A stretch of DNA of 64,000 nucleotides. Source: Streptomyces sp. ICBB 8177. GTDB taxonomy: Bacteria > Actinomycetota > Actinomycetes > Streptomycetales > Streptomycetaceae. Location of the stretch: positions 102,717-166,716 of the forward strand of contig NZ_NSKH01000004.1 in the NCBI RefSeq assembly GCF_003144095.1, given 5' to 3'. Positions 8,645 to 16,279 of the stretch are shown piece after piece. The first letter of the stretch is position 1, and each line of letters starts with the position of its first letter. A program made the position numbers and the translations under genes. The notes under the pieces were generated by a model. It saw only the letters and a program-made list of their open reading frames with translations, had not been told where the DNA came from and ran no database searches.

Positions 8645-8658
8645 ATGATGTCGCCGCA

Positions 8659-9870
8659 TCAACTCGCTGACTGCTCGCGTCCGTTCCAGTCCAGACACAC
8701 CACCAGCGCGTCGTCGTCGGGAGCGGCCGTACTGCGGTGGCCGGTGAGCTGGCGCAGCACCGCGTGCGGCACCTGGGCGGCGGGCAGCAGCCGCGTCGCC
8801 GTGATCGCCCGGGCGAGCGCCCTGTCCCCGTAGCGTTCCCCACCGGGAGAGGCCGCCTGGTAGACGCCGTCGCTGACGATGACCAGCCGGTCCCCCGGGT
8901 GCACCTGGAACTCCTGGGCGACGTAATCGGTCTCCTCGAACATGCCCAGCGGCAACTGCGCGTCGAACGAGACCGGTTCCACCGCGCCACCCCGGCGCAG
9001 CCTCACCATGCGCGGTGAGCCCGCGTCGACCGCCTGCGCCCGGCCGGTGGCCAGGTCGAACTCCAGCATGAGAACGGACAGATAGGCGGTGCCCCGGTAG
9101 TGGGCGTAGACCGCCTGGTCGGCCAAGGCCGCCTGGTCCGCGAGGGGGATGCCCGCGCGGCGCGCGTTGCGCAGGGCGTTGACGGCCAGGCTGGTCAGCA
9201 GCGACGCCTCCGTGCCCTCCCCCATGCCGTTGGTGACGTACAGCAGCAGGCGGTCGGCCGTCGACGACCAGTCGAAGGTGTCGCCGAAGATCGCATACGC
9301 CGGTTCCAGCTGCGCCCCGATCTCGTACTCCGGCTGCGAACACGAGTGCCCCGGGAGCAGTTGCCACTGCATCTCGGCGGCGAGTGTGAGCCGATGGAGG
9401 CGACGGGCCTGGAGGTACAGGTCCGTGTGCCGTCCGGCGACGACCAGTTCGTGGGCGAGGATCTGGGCGACCTCGGCGAGCTCTCCCGGCGACTGCCGCG
9501 CGCGGTCCGCGGGCAGCGTCACGGTGAGCACCCCGAGGCGGTCGCCGCGCACCGTGACCGGCAGGTGGAGGCGTTCCACCTCACCGTCCACGGGCTCGGC
9601 GAACGGCTCCTGCGCCCCGAAGGCACGGCCGGCCGCGGTGCCGTGTACGGGCAGGGGTTCCGCCGTGCACGGCGGCACGGGCACCGGTTGGAGTACGGTC
9701 ATCCCGTAGTCCGCCATGAACAGTTCCACGGATCGCGCCGCGTACTGCTGGGCCAGCACGACGCGGATCGCCTGGAGCAACTGGTCCGGAGCCGCGGCCC
9801 GAAGAGCCCGCTCAGCGGGCACGAATCTGTTCACGAACTTGGTACGCCATTTCTTCTGCCAGGAAGGCAT
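8659..9870 (-). CDS. PP2C-type (SpoIIE/RsbU) serine phosphatase
   Basis: A 403-residue protein: an N-terminal GAF-like sensor region (residues ~20-180) followed by a SpoIIE catalytic domain. Metal-site motifs are GDTFDWSSTADRLLLYVTNG (family consensus GDWYD...DVMGHG), GDRLVIVSDGVYQA and DDDALVVCLDW. Such enzymes usually dephosphorylate anti-anti-sigma factors. The start is set at ATG 9870 (MPSWQKKW); an upstream extension reads as low-complexity Arg-rich sequence in the MarR promoter region. It is divergent from the MarR regulator. No sigma or anti-sigma gene is adjacent. Confidence 0.82.
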   Translation of the reverse strand: MPSWQKKWRTKFVNRFVPAERALRAAAPDQLLQAIRVVLAQQYAARSVELFMADYGMTVLQPVPVPPCTAEPLPVHGTAAGRAFGAQEPFAEPVDGEVERLHLPVTVRGDRLGVLTVTLPADRARQSPGELAEVAQILAHELVVAGRHTDLYLQARRLHRLTLAAEMQWQLLPGHSCSQPEYEIGAQLEPAYAIFGDTFDWSSTADRLLLYVTNGMGEGTEASLLTSLAVNALRNARRAGIPLADQAALADQAVYAHYRGTAYLSVLMLEFDLATGRAQAVDAGSPRMVRLRRGGAVEPVSFDAQLPLGMFEETDYVAQEFQVHPGDRLVIVSDGVYQAASPGGERYGDRALARAITATRLLPAAQVPHAVLRQLTGHRSTAAPDDDALVVCLDWNGREQSAS

Positions 9871-9985
9871 CACACTTGCGGGACGACACTTCGCCCGTCG
9901 AACGGGTCGGGTCCGAACCGGGCACCGCACCGCGGGCGCCACACCGCGGGCTGACATCACCCGAGAAGCCTGCGAGAGTGGGACG

Positions 9986-10462
9986 GTGACCTCCTCGCAC
10001 CCGCCTCACGAGCCCGACGAGGTGGCACGCCTGACGTCCCGGGCCGCCGAACTGCTCGAGGCGGTGTGGGGGCAGACCCCGACCGCTCCGGTGTCACCGT
10101 CCCAGCTGCCCGTGCTCCTCGTACTCGAACACCACGAGGGCATCAACCTGCGCACGCTCGCCGACACCCTGGGTTCCACCCCTCCGTCGGCCAGCAGGCT
10201 GTGCGACCGGCTCCAGGCCGTCGGGTTCCTGGAGCGCGCCCCCAGCCCCAACAGCCGCCGCGAGGTGCACCTGTACCTCACGAAGCCGGGCCGTGCCTTT
10301 CTCGCCGAGGTACGGGCCCGCCGCGAGCGGGAACTCACCGCGCTCCTCACCCGGATGCCCGCCCACAAGCGCTCCGTACTGCTGGAAGGACTGGAGGCGT
10401 TCCGCTGGAGTGCGGCGGCGCGGATCCACGAGGACCGGCCCTCCGACTCGCGTTCCGCCTGA
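9986..10462 (+). CDS. MarR family transcriptional regulator
   Basis: A 158-residue winged-helix protein. INLRTLADTLGSTPPSASRL is the recognition helix-turn-helix, and DRLQAVGFLERAPSPNSRREVHLYLTKPG (given as three consecutive pieces in the protein) is the wing with the conserved Arg. GTG at 9986 starts MTSSHPPHEP; longer in-frame extensions overlap the divergent phosphatase and lack a ribosome site. It may control that phosphatase or the histidine phosphatase downstream, before which a palindrome is found. Confidence 0.82.
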   Translation: MTSSHPPHEPDEVARLTSRAAELLEAVWGQTPTAPVSPSQLPVLLVLEHHEGINLRTLADTLGSTPPSASRLCDRLQAVGFLERAPSPNSRREVHLYLTKPGRAFLAEVRARRERELTALLTRMPAHKRSVLLEGLEAFRWSAAARIHEDRPSDSRSA

Positions 10463-10595
10463 GCGGCACGCCCCCGGGTCGGCGCGTCCGGCTCCATACG
10501 TGGAGCGACGCGACGGGTCGACCCCACTGACAGGAACATCCCCAACCCTTCCTCTGCTTGTTCACGCGTAGCCACTTTCTTGCCTGGCGGCTACT

Positions 10596-10611
10596 GTTGT
10601 CAAACGACAAC
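10596..10611. promoter_or_regulatory. Palindromic operator GTTGTC-AAAC-GACAAC
   Basis: Perfect 6-base arms around four bases, in an AT-rich patch of the 260-base gap after the MarR gene. TTGTC/GACAA arms of this size are typical MarR-family sites. The adjacent regulator could bind here to control the histidine phosphatase or an unannotated short transcript. Confidence 0.5.
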
Positions 10612-10722
10612 TATGAATGGTGGCGCGTTTCGCGCAGGTGGCTGGGACGAAGGAGTGGCTGCCGGAGGAGAGCGTGCGGCGGCGCGGGGGCGGGGACTCG
10701 TTCGCGGCGTCCGCCTCGCAGG

Positions 10723-11511
10723 ATGCACGATGACCGCCCCCGGATCCGCGATGATCGGCCCATGCAGGAATCCGCCGCCGAACCTCCCGCCGTTTCCCCG
10801 GCCTTGGCCGCGCCGTTCACTCTCGCCGGGTTGACGGTCGTCCGCCACGGCCAGAGCACCGCGAACGCCGCTTTCGCCGACGCGGAACGCACAGGCGCGC
10901 GGCAGGTCCCGCTCGACGGGCGCGACGCGGACGTGCCGTTGTCCCGCCTCGGCGTCGCCCAGGCGGACGCTCTGGGCCGCTGGCTCGCCGGTCTGAGGCC
11001 CGGCGAACGCCCTCAACTCGTCATCTGCTCGCCCTACTCGCGCGCCCGCCGGACCTGGGAACGCATGGCCGCCGCGAGCGGGAGCAACAGCGGCGGCCTC
11101 CCGCCGGTCCTGCTCGACCAGCGGCTGCGGGACCGCGAGATGGGCGTGTTCGAACTGCACCCGCCTGCCGCCGTCGCCGCCCGCGCACCGGATGAGGCCG
11201 TACGCCGCGCACGGCTCGGGGAGTGGTTCTACCGGCCCCCGGGCGGGGAGTCCCTGGCCGACGTGGCGCTGCGCGTGCGGGACCTGCTCCACCACGTGGA
11301 CCGGGCCGCCGCGGGCCGAAGGGTCCTGCTCGTCGCGCACGACGCGATCGCCGTCGCGGTGCGGCACGTGGCGGCCGGCATCGGCGCGCCCGCCCCGGAC
11401 GACCTGCCGCCCGTCCCCAACGCTTCCGTCACGCGCTGGCGGGGCGACGGCCACCACTTGTCGCTCGCCGAGTGGGGGGCGACCGGGCATCTCGGTGAGT
11501 GCGGCAGCTGA
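10723..11511 (+). CDS. Histidine phosphatase (phosphoglycerate mutase-like) family protein
   Basis: A 262-residue protein with the RHG motif VVRHGQSTAN, the catalytic His loop near residue 40. It also has LSRLGVAQADALGRWL, ICSPYSRARRTWE, a Glu-bearing DREMGVFE, and the second His in VLLVAHDAIAVAVRH. This is the branch-1 histidine phosphatase layout. The start is uncertain: ATG at 10723 and ATG at 10762 are both in frame and neither has a clear ribosome site. The substrate could be a phosphosugar or other small phosphate ester. Confidence 0.82.
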   Translation: MHDDRPRIRDDRPMQESAAEPPAVSPALAAPFTLAGLTVVRHGQSTANAAFADAERTGARQVPLDGRDADVPLSRLGVAQADALGRWLAGLRPGERPQLVICSPYSRARRTWERMAAASGSNSGGLPPVLLDQRLRDREMGVFELHPPAAVAARAPDEAVRRARLGEWFYRPPGGESLADVALRVRDLLHHVDRAAAGRRVLLVAHDAIAVAVRHVAAGIGAPAPDDLPPVPNASVTRWRGDGHHLSLAEWGATGHLGECGS

Positions 11512-11608
11512 ACGCGACGGCCTGATCGCGTCGGCACGACAGCTCGATCACGTCGAGGGACGCGCACGACCGGCGCGGCGGATCACTTCCTGGGGCGGCT
11601 ACCGCACG

Positions 11609-11845
11609 TCAGCAGCCCCTCTCGTCGTCCCACGCCGCCTCCTTGAGCGCGACCCGCGCGGCCGGAACGCTGCCGGGAGCACTCGCCCAGTACGGATGCG
11701 TGGTGATCCGCACCGACAGGCGCTGGAGCCGCCGCCGCAACACCGTGGTCTGCGACGAGGACTGGTCTTCGGCCAGCTCCCGGTAGGCGGCGTACCAGTC
11801 GCGCTGTGCTTGGAGGAGGTCGTCGGGGAAGGTGTACGTGGCCAT
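11609..11845 (-). CDS. Small conserved actinobacterial protein, function unknown
   Basis: A 78-residue protein, MATYTFPDDLLQAQRDWYAA at the start, with a conserved-looking helical first half and ITTHPYWASAPGSVPAARVA in the second. I recognise the type as a recurrent Streptomyces hypothetical but know no function. ATG at 11845 has no ribosome site. Instead TCTAAT (11857-11852) lies six bases upstream, as expected for a leaderless message, and a LexA-box-like sequence overlaps it. Confidence 0.7.
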   Translation of the reverse strand: MATYTFPDDLLQAQRDWYAAYRELAEDQSSSQTTVLRRRLQRLSVRITTHPYWASAPGSVPAARVALKEAAWDDERGC

Positions 11846-11851
11846 GCTTTG

Positions 11852-11869
11852 ATTAGAGCACGTGTTCGA
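11852..11869 (-). promoter_or_regulatory. Leaderless promoter overlapped by a LexA-like (SOS) box
   Basis: Reading leftward, TCGAACACGTGCTCTAAT combines GAAC-ACGT-GCTC (one mismatch from the actinobacterial SOS consensus GAAC-N4-GTTC) with a near-perfect -10 (TCTAAT, five of six). The -10 is six bases from the ATG at 11845. A repressor bound here would block the -10. LexA control is an inference. Confidence 0.45.
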
Positions 11870-12003
11870 ATACCCGCGCATCGCACGGTCGAGTGAACTT
11901 CGACGCACCCTCGCCGACCCCCGCCGGGAGTTTGACGGCAGGGTGCGGGGCAAGGCGTTCCGGCATCACGGGCATCACGGACCCGGATGGATGGGAGAGC
12001 GCG

Positions 12004-12180
12004 ATGAGTGCCGAACGGAAGGCTGCGGCGGAGTCCGAACGCGCCGTGCGCGCCGCCGAGGATGCCGCGGGCCGAAGGGACGAGGACGACTCCGCGGCAC
12101 GGGAAGGCGGAGCCGAGGAGGTCAAGGGCGAGGCGTTGAGGGCGGCCCGGGAGAAGGGCGAGGGCACGGTGCACCCGTAG
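12004..12180 (+). CDS. Small highly charged protein, function unknown
   Basis: A 58-residue Glu/Ala/Arg-rich protein beginning MSAERKAAAESERAVRAAED, almost certainly one long helix or disordered. ATG at 12004 follows GGGAGA at good spacing. No Cys, no hydrophobic segment and no recognised family. The charged, alanine-rich make-up is like small stress-associated proteins, and a CsbD gene lies 700 bases on. Confidence 0.6.
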   Translation: MSAERKAAAESERAVRAAEDAAGRRDEDDSAAREGGAEEVKGEALRAAREKGEGTVHP

Positions 12181-12257
12181 GCGGTGGCCGAAGGAGCGGG
12201 GGCAGGCCGGTGGCCTGCCCCCGCTCCAGTGCGTCGCGGGCGGCGGTCTGCCGGGCC

Positions 12258-12617
12258 TCAGATGATCGGCCCGACCTCCGGCTCCGCCCCGGAGACCTCC
12301 GGCAGCCCGGCCCGTTCCCTGATGATCCGCTCGACCGCCGACACGTCCTGCGGCGTGAGGAACGGATGCACGGGCTTGCCGACGTCCAGGATGAGCGCGG
12401 CGTCCTTGCCCGGCCTGCCGGGGTCGAGGCTCGCCCAGTACCGGGGGTTGGCCGTGCCCCAGACCCGCCCGCGGCCGTGAAGAGGCGTGAGCCGCACCCG
12501 CCGGGCGGAGCGGATCGCCGCATAGGGGATCTTCCGGCTCCCCCACGGGTAGTACCAGCGAATGACGATGCCGTCGTCGGTGCACGTGATCCATGCGTCG
12601 CGATACAGGTCTCCCAC
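12258..12617 (-). CDS. PH-domain-like conserved hypothetical protein
   Basis: A 119-residue protein, predicted beta-rich: WITCTDDGIVIRWYYPWGSR, IPYAAIRSARRVRL and LILDVGKPVHPFLTPQD. This resembles the bacterial PH-domain families, in which a beta-barrel is capped by a C-terminal helix; here the helix is VSAVERIIRERAGLPE. GTG at 12617 is preceded by GGGGGTG. Monocistronic. Function unknown. Confidence 0.7.
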   Translation of the reverse strand: MGDLYRDAWITCTDDGIVIRWYYPWGSRKIPYAAIRSARRVRLTPLHGRGRVWGTANPRYWASLDPGRPGKDAALILDVGKPVHPFLTPQDVSAVERIIRERAGLPEVSGAEPEVGPII

Positions 12618-12871
12618 ACCCCCATCATGCCCAGCCGCCGGGCGCGGGAACAGGCCGGTCTCAGCCGGTGGTGAGCAGGCGGTTGAGCCGGAGCGGCGGG
12701 TCTCGCAGGAGGTGGGTCCTCACGACGGCCGCCGACCCGCTGTCGGCGCGGCGCGCGTGGCCGCGGGTTCGTCGGGTACGCGTCCTGCGTGAACGCCCCC
12801 GGCCGGGCACCGGGTTCACGCGTGGGTCCGGACCGGCCGGCAGTCTGGAGTCGAACGAGGAGACGGTCGCG

Positions 12872-13045
12872 TTGAGCGCTCGGGACAAGGCCAGGAACAG
12901 TGCCGGCAAGGCGAAGGGCAAGGCCAAGGAGATCGCGGGCAGGGCGGTCGGGGACGAGGAGTTGGAGGTCGAGGGGCAGGCCGAGCAGGCCAGGGGCGAT
13001 CTGAAGCAGGCGGCCGAACACGTCAAGGACGCCCTCAAGCGCTGA
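12872..13045 (+). CDS. CsbD family stress protein
   Basis: A 57-residue protein that matches the CsbD family across its length: KGKAKEIAGRAVGDEELEVE, then GQAEQARGDLKQAAEHVKDA. CsbD-like proteins are small, charged and sigma-B/stress induced in Bacillus; their molecular role is unclear. TTG at 12872 is chosen because GAGGAGA (12857-12863) sits eight bases upstream and homologues begin at this point. A strong terminator follows. Confidence 0.85.
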   Translation: MSARDKARNSAGKAKGKAKEIAGRAVGDEELEVEGQAEQARGDLKQAAEHVKDALKR

Positions 13046-13081
13046 GCCGCTCCGTCGCTCGGCCGCGGGCCGTGTTCCACG

Positions 13082-13116
13082 CCTGTGGCTGGAGGCCGTC
13101 GGCCTCCAGCCACAGG
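13082..13116. terminator. Strong terminator hairpin
   Basis: A perfect 16-base stem: CCTGTGGCTGGAGGCC (13082-13097) and its reverse complement (13101-13116), with a three-base loop. It lies between the stop of the CsbD gene and the 3' end of the opposing acyltransferase gene, so it probably serves both. There is no U-run, as is usual for Streptomyces terminators. Confidence 0.85.
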
Positions 13117-13147
13117 TCGTCGCCTTCGAAGGCGCCCGCCGCTTGTC

Positions 13148-14182
13148 TCAGCGCCCCGTGATCCACTCGTCGACCCGGGACCACTGGGCCGTGAGCCATT
13201 CCTTGCGCGCCTCGTCGCCCCTCGGCACCTCCGCCGCAGGCACCCGCCACCAGTGCGCCCGCACCGGTTCGCGCAGGGGTACCCGCGACCACCCCGTACG
13301 CACCGAATGGATCGCGTCAAGGCCCGTGTGGGCGACGAACACCACGTCCGCCTCGGGTGCCGCCGCCAGGGCTGCCAGCGTTCCGGTGGCGTGCGGCGGC
13401 AGTACGTGGTGGAGGCGCTCGGCCCGGGCGGCGGCGCGGGCCTCGTTCCGGCGGCGCAGCGACGCTATGGCGCGGCGGTGGCGCCGTTTCGTGTAGTTGG
13501 CCCCCTCGGGGAAGACCACGAGCACGTCGCCGGCGCGCATGCCACGGGCGAGGTCGGCGATGGCATCCTCCGTCGTCCTCCCCCGCCGCGCCGGGACGAA
13601 GCAGTGCGGCAGCCTTCCCAAGACCACGTCGAGGCACGGATCGAGCCGCAACGCGCGCTTCAGGACGATCCTCGGAAGCAACTGCGCCTGCGACAGCAGC
13701 AGATGGACGAGGAGGAACGAGTCGCCGGGCCCGGCGTGGCGAGCCAGGACGATCAGGGGCGCGGTGCGGTCCGGATTGGCCCGCACCGGGGGCGTCACCC
13801 GCACCGACAGCCCGAACAGCGGCTCGGCGGCCCGCACCAGCACCCGCAGCATGCCGTCGAGCAGCGCGTACGTGGCGGTCGTGCGCCGGGCGACGGCATC
13901 GGGCGCGCGCGGCGGAAACCGCAGCCAGATCAGCGCGGCCCGCACGAGACCGCCGAAATCCACCACGAGGTACAGCAGCGCGAAGACGAAGGCCCTGACC
14001 AGCCGCCACCGGCCGCCGCGCAGCGCGGAGAACGGGGCGGTGAGCACGGTGACCACGATCACCAGGGCGGCCGTCACCGGGATCAGCGCCACTTCCACGC
14101 TGACGGTGGCGATCCTGCGTATGCCGGTGAGGATCGCCGCGGCCACGGCTCTGCCGGTGCCGTCGCCCGGCGACCCGGTCAT
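13148..14182 (-). CDS. 1-acylglycerol-3-phosphate acyltransferase (PlsC-like)
   Basis: A 344-residue protein with the PlsC/LPLAT signatures: HX4D in ARHAGPGDSFLL and FPEG in VVFPEGANYTKRR. Two to three hydrophobic segments in the first 110 residues suggest membrane attachment. It would acylate lysophosphatidate or a related glycerolipid. ATG at 14182 overlaps the stop of the upstream patatin gene (ATGA), so translation is coupled. The same open frame continues far upstream without a stop, but only this part has family motifs and a proper start. Confidence 0.85.
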   Translation of the reverse strand: MTGSPGDGTGRAVAAAILTGIRRIATVSVEVALIPVTAALVIVVTVLTAPFSALRGGRWRLVRAFVFALLYLVVDFGGLVRAALIWLRFPPRAPDAVARRTTATYALLDGMLRVLVRAAEPLFGLSVRVTPPVRANPDRTAPLIVLARHAGPGDSFLLVHLLLSQAQLLPRIVLKRALRLDPCLDVVLGRLPHCFVPARRGRTTEDAIADLARGMRAGDVLVVFPEGANYTKRRHRRAIASLRRRNEARAAARAERLHHVLPPHATGTLAALAAAPEADVVFVAHTGLDAIHSVRTGWSRVPLREPVRAHWWRVPAAEVPRGDEARKEWLTAQWSRVDEWITGR

Positions 14183-15099
14183 CGCGTGCCGCCGTCCTGG
14201 CCGAGGCCGGCGAGGTAGCGCGCCGACGCCTCGTAGGCGCGTTCGATGCGTTCCGCGGTCTGGCCGAAGGTCTTGTACCGCAGTTGCTGCAAAGTACCGT
14301 TGACTTCGGCTGCCGGGGCGCCGCTCGGGAGGACGTGCACCGTCACCTGGGGCGGCAGGTCGGCCATGTCGCGGGCGAAGCGGTGGCGCCGGGCGATCTC
14401 GAACGAGACCATGGCGACCTGCCAGGGCAGCCTCGGCGGGCTCAGCGGGGACTCGATGCGACCGACCTGGAGCACGTAGATCTCCCGTGCCCCGAGCGCC
14501 ACCGCGCGACTGACCGGGATGCTGTTGACGAGGCCGCCGTCCACGAAGTGCTCGTCGCCCACCCGCACCGGCGGCAGCAGTCCCGGCACCGCGCTGGAGG
14601 CCAGCACCGCGTCGGCGACGGGCCCTTCGGTGAACCAGTGCTCCGCGGCGCGTTCGATGCTCGCCGCCACGCACTGGAACGGCACGCCCAGGTCCTCGAT
14701 GCGGTCGACGGGCAGGTGGGAGGTGAGCAGGCCGCGCAGCGGCTCGGCGGAGTGGATGTGCGTGCCGCTGCGCACGGCTGTGCCGATCCGTCCCAGCAGC
14801 GAACCGGAGAAGACGCCCGCGTCGCCCAGGCCCGACCACAGGTCGGCGAGCCTGGCGACGCTGGAGGGTGCGGGCTCGGCGGCCACCACGACGCCGTTGA
14901 TCGCTCCGACGGACGTGCCCACCACCAGTTCGGGCCGGACCCCGGCCTCCAGCAGCGCCTTCAGCATGCCGACCTGGTGCGCCCCGAGGGCGCCGCCCCC
15001 GCCGAGCACGAAGGCGCGGGCGGGGGGCCGGGGGTCGGCCCCGGAGGCGGGGTGGTGCGGGGCGGTCTGGTGGGCATCCGTGTCCGGGCTGTCGTTCAT
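14179..15099 (-). CDS. Patatin-like phospholipase
   Basis: A 306-residue hydrolase of the patatin/RssA family: oxyanion loop GGGGALGAHQVG (residues ~33-44), nucleophile elbow GTSVG, and the catalytic Asp in DGGLVNSIP. It would release fatty acids from phospholipids. Coupling with the downstream PlsC-like acyltransferase (ATGA overlap) suggests a deacylation/reacylation lipid-remodelling pair. There is no signal peptide. Confidence 0.88.
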   Translation of the reverse strand: MNDSPDTDAHQTAPHHPASGADPRPPARAFVLGGGGALGAHQVGMLKALLEAGVRPELVVGTSVGAINGVVVAAEPAPSSVARLADLWSGLGDAGVFSGSLLGRIGTAVRSGTHIHSAEPLRGLLTSHLPVDRIEDLGVPFQCVAASIERAAEHWFTEGPVADAVLASSAVPGLLPPVRVGDEHFVDGGLVNSIPVSRAVALGAREIYVLQVGRIESPLSPPRLPWQVAMVSFEIARRHRFARDMADLPPQVTVHVLPSGAPAAEVNGTLQQLRYKTFGQTAERIERAYEASARYLAGLGQDGGTR

Positions 15100-15156
15100 G
15101 CACCCAATGTGCCCACGGAGGGTCCGGCGCAGTCCCCTCCGGTCCCGGCCCCCGAC

Positions 15157-15429
15157 TCAGAAGGACCAGGTGACGTTGTGCTGAGCGCCGGCCAGGACGA
15201 GGAAGACGATCACGTCGGCGACGCCCAGCGCCATGCCCAGGTAGGCGCGGTTGCGGTGGCTGGTGCCGCGGTGCAGCGCGAGGGCGGCCAGTATCACCGC
15301 GGCGGGGCCCAGGAACACGTTGAAGACCAGAAGGCCGACGAGCCCGAGGATGAACGACGCGGCGGCCATGCCGTAGGCGTCGCGGGCGGCCCGCTCGCGG
15401 GCGCGTCGCCGGGCGGTGGTGGTCGTCAT
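15157..15429 (-). CDS. DUF4190 domain membrane protein
   Basis: A 90-residue protein with a basic N-terminus (TTTTARRRARERAARDAYG). Two hydrophobic helices follow, the first containing MAAASFILGLVGLLVFNVFL, with the intervening ILAALALHRG and YLGMALGVADVIVFLVLAG typical of DUF4190. AGGAGAAG precedes the ATG. Function unknown. Confidence 0.8.
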   Translation of the reverse strand: MTTTTARRRARERAARDAYGMAAASFILGLVGLLVFNVFLGPAAVILAALALHRGTSHRNRAYLGMALGVADVIVFLVLAGAQHNVTWSF

Positions 15430-15518
15430 CTTCTTCTCCTTCGGTCGGACGGGACGGGCGTACGGCGTCGGGCGGGACGTGCGGGGCGGGGGTCGTCACG
15501 CGCCGCACAAAGGCCGGT

Positions 15519-15677
15519 TCAGCGCCGGTCGCCCGCGTGCCGGCGGTGGCGTACTCCGTAGACGGTCAGCCATCCGAGGATGACGACCGCGGTGATCGCC
15601 GTCACCGGGAGCGGCAGGTGCGTCACGGCACCGAGCAGCACGCCCAGCAGCAGGAACGCGGCCATGAGGAAAAGCAT
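15519..15677 (-). CDS. Small membrane protein, function unknown
   Basis: A 52-residue protein with two transmembrane helices: MLFLMAAFLLLGVLLGAV, a short loop (THLPLPV), then TAITAVVILGWLTVYGV and a basic cytosolic tail, RHRRHAGDRR. ATG at 15677 follows GGGGAGA at good spacing. It lies 89 bases upstream of the DUF4190 gene on the same strand, so the two may be one transcript. I know no family for it. Confidence 0.65.
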   Translation of the reverse strand: MLFLMAAFLLLGVLLGAVTHLPLPVTAITAVVILGWLTVYGVRHRRHAGDRR

Positions 15678-15888
15678 GGGTCTCCCCTTCTTCTGGCGTC
15701 GTGTTCAGTCAACAGGGGACGTCGGTACGGCTGCCCGCGAAGGACACGGGGAAACGGTGCCGTGATCGAGAGCACGTGTTCCGGCCGCCCGGGGCGTGAC
15801 ATCGCAAACCCACGGGCTCTCCCGGCGAGTTGGGCGCCGGGCCGACCGCGGGGCGGTGGCGCTCGGTGATCCCGCACCGCACAACGAC

Positions 15889-16250
15889 ATGACGGGCGAC
15901 CAACTGGCCGTGCTGGGCTCGGCGCGGGCGACGCTGTCGGCACCGGCCGCCCTCACGACCCCGCGCACCCCGGCCGTGAGCACACGGCTGGACGCGTTCC
16001 ACCGCAAGGCGCCGGCCGCCTTCGGTGCCGCGAGGGCCGGCGCTCCGTTCGCCGCCCTCGGCCCCGGCGGAACACACCGGCGGGACCGTCAGTCCCGACG
16101 AGACATGCACCTGCACGACCGAGAGCAACTGGTGCGACAACTGGAACCCCGTGCTCCCTCAAGTACGACAACTGCACGGTGACCAACGGCGGTTGCGGCA
16201 GCTACTGGCTCCACGACTGCGACGGGATCTGCGTCGGCGTCGAGAAGTGA
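15889..16250 (+). pseudogene. Frameshifted remnant of a fulvocin C-related bacteriocin protein
   Basis: Three frames read consecutively give one protein-like sequence. Frame one, from ATG 15889, gives MTGDQLAVLG... then LDAFHRKAPAAFGAARAG and FAALGPGG. Frame two, from about 16,060, gives TVSPDETCTCTTESNWCDNW. Frame three, after one extra base near 16151, gives CSLKYDNCTVTNGGCGSYW and LHDCDGICVGVEK, then stop. The repaired tail has eight cysteines, with the C-x-C...GCG...W layout I remember for the Myxococcus bacteriocin fulvocin C and for the C-terminus of actinobacterial fulvocin C-related proteins. The usual N-terminal part of that family is absent. Two sequencing errors are possible, but the missing front favours a decayed gene. 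Confidence 0.6.
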
Positions 16251-16279
16251 GGGCTGCCGCGTGCCCGGCGGGGCGGCGG

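Noticed and set aside
14183..15508. N-terminal extension of the PlsC-like acyltransferase frame
   Set aside because: It is Arg/Pro-rich shadow of the patatin gene; the acyltransferase starts at the ATGA overlap at 14182.
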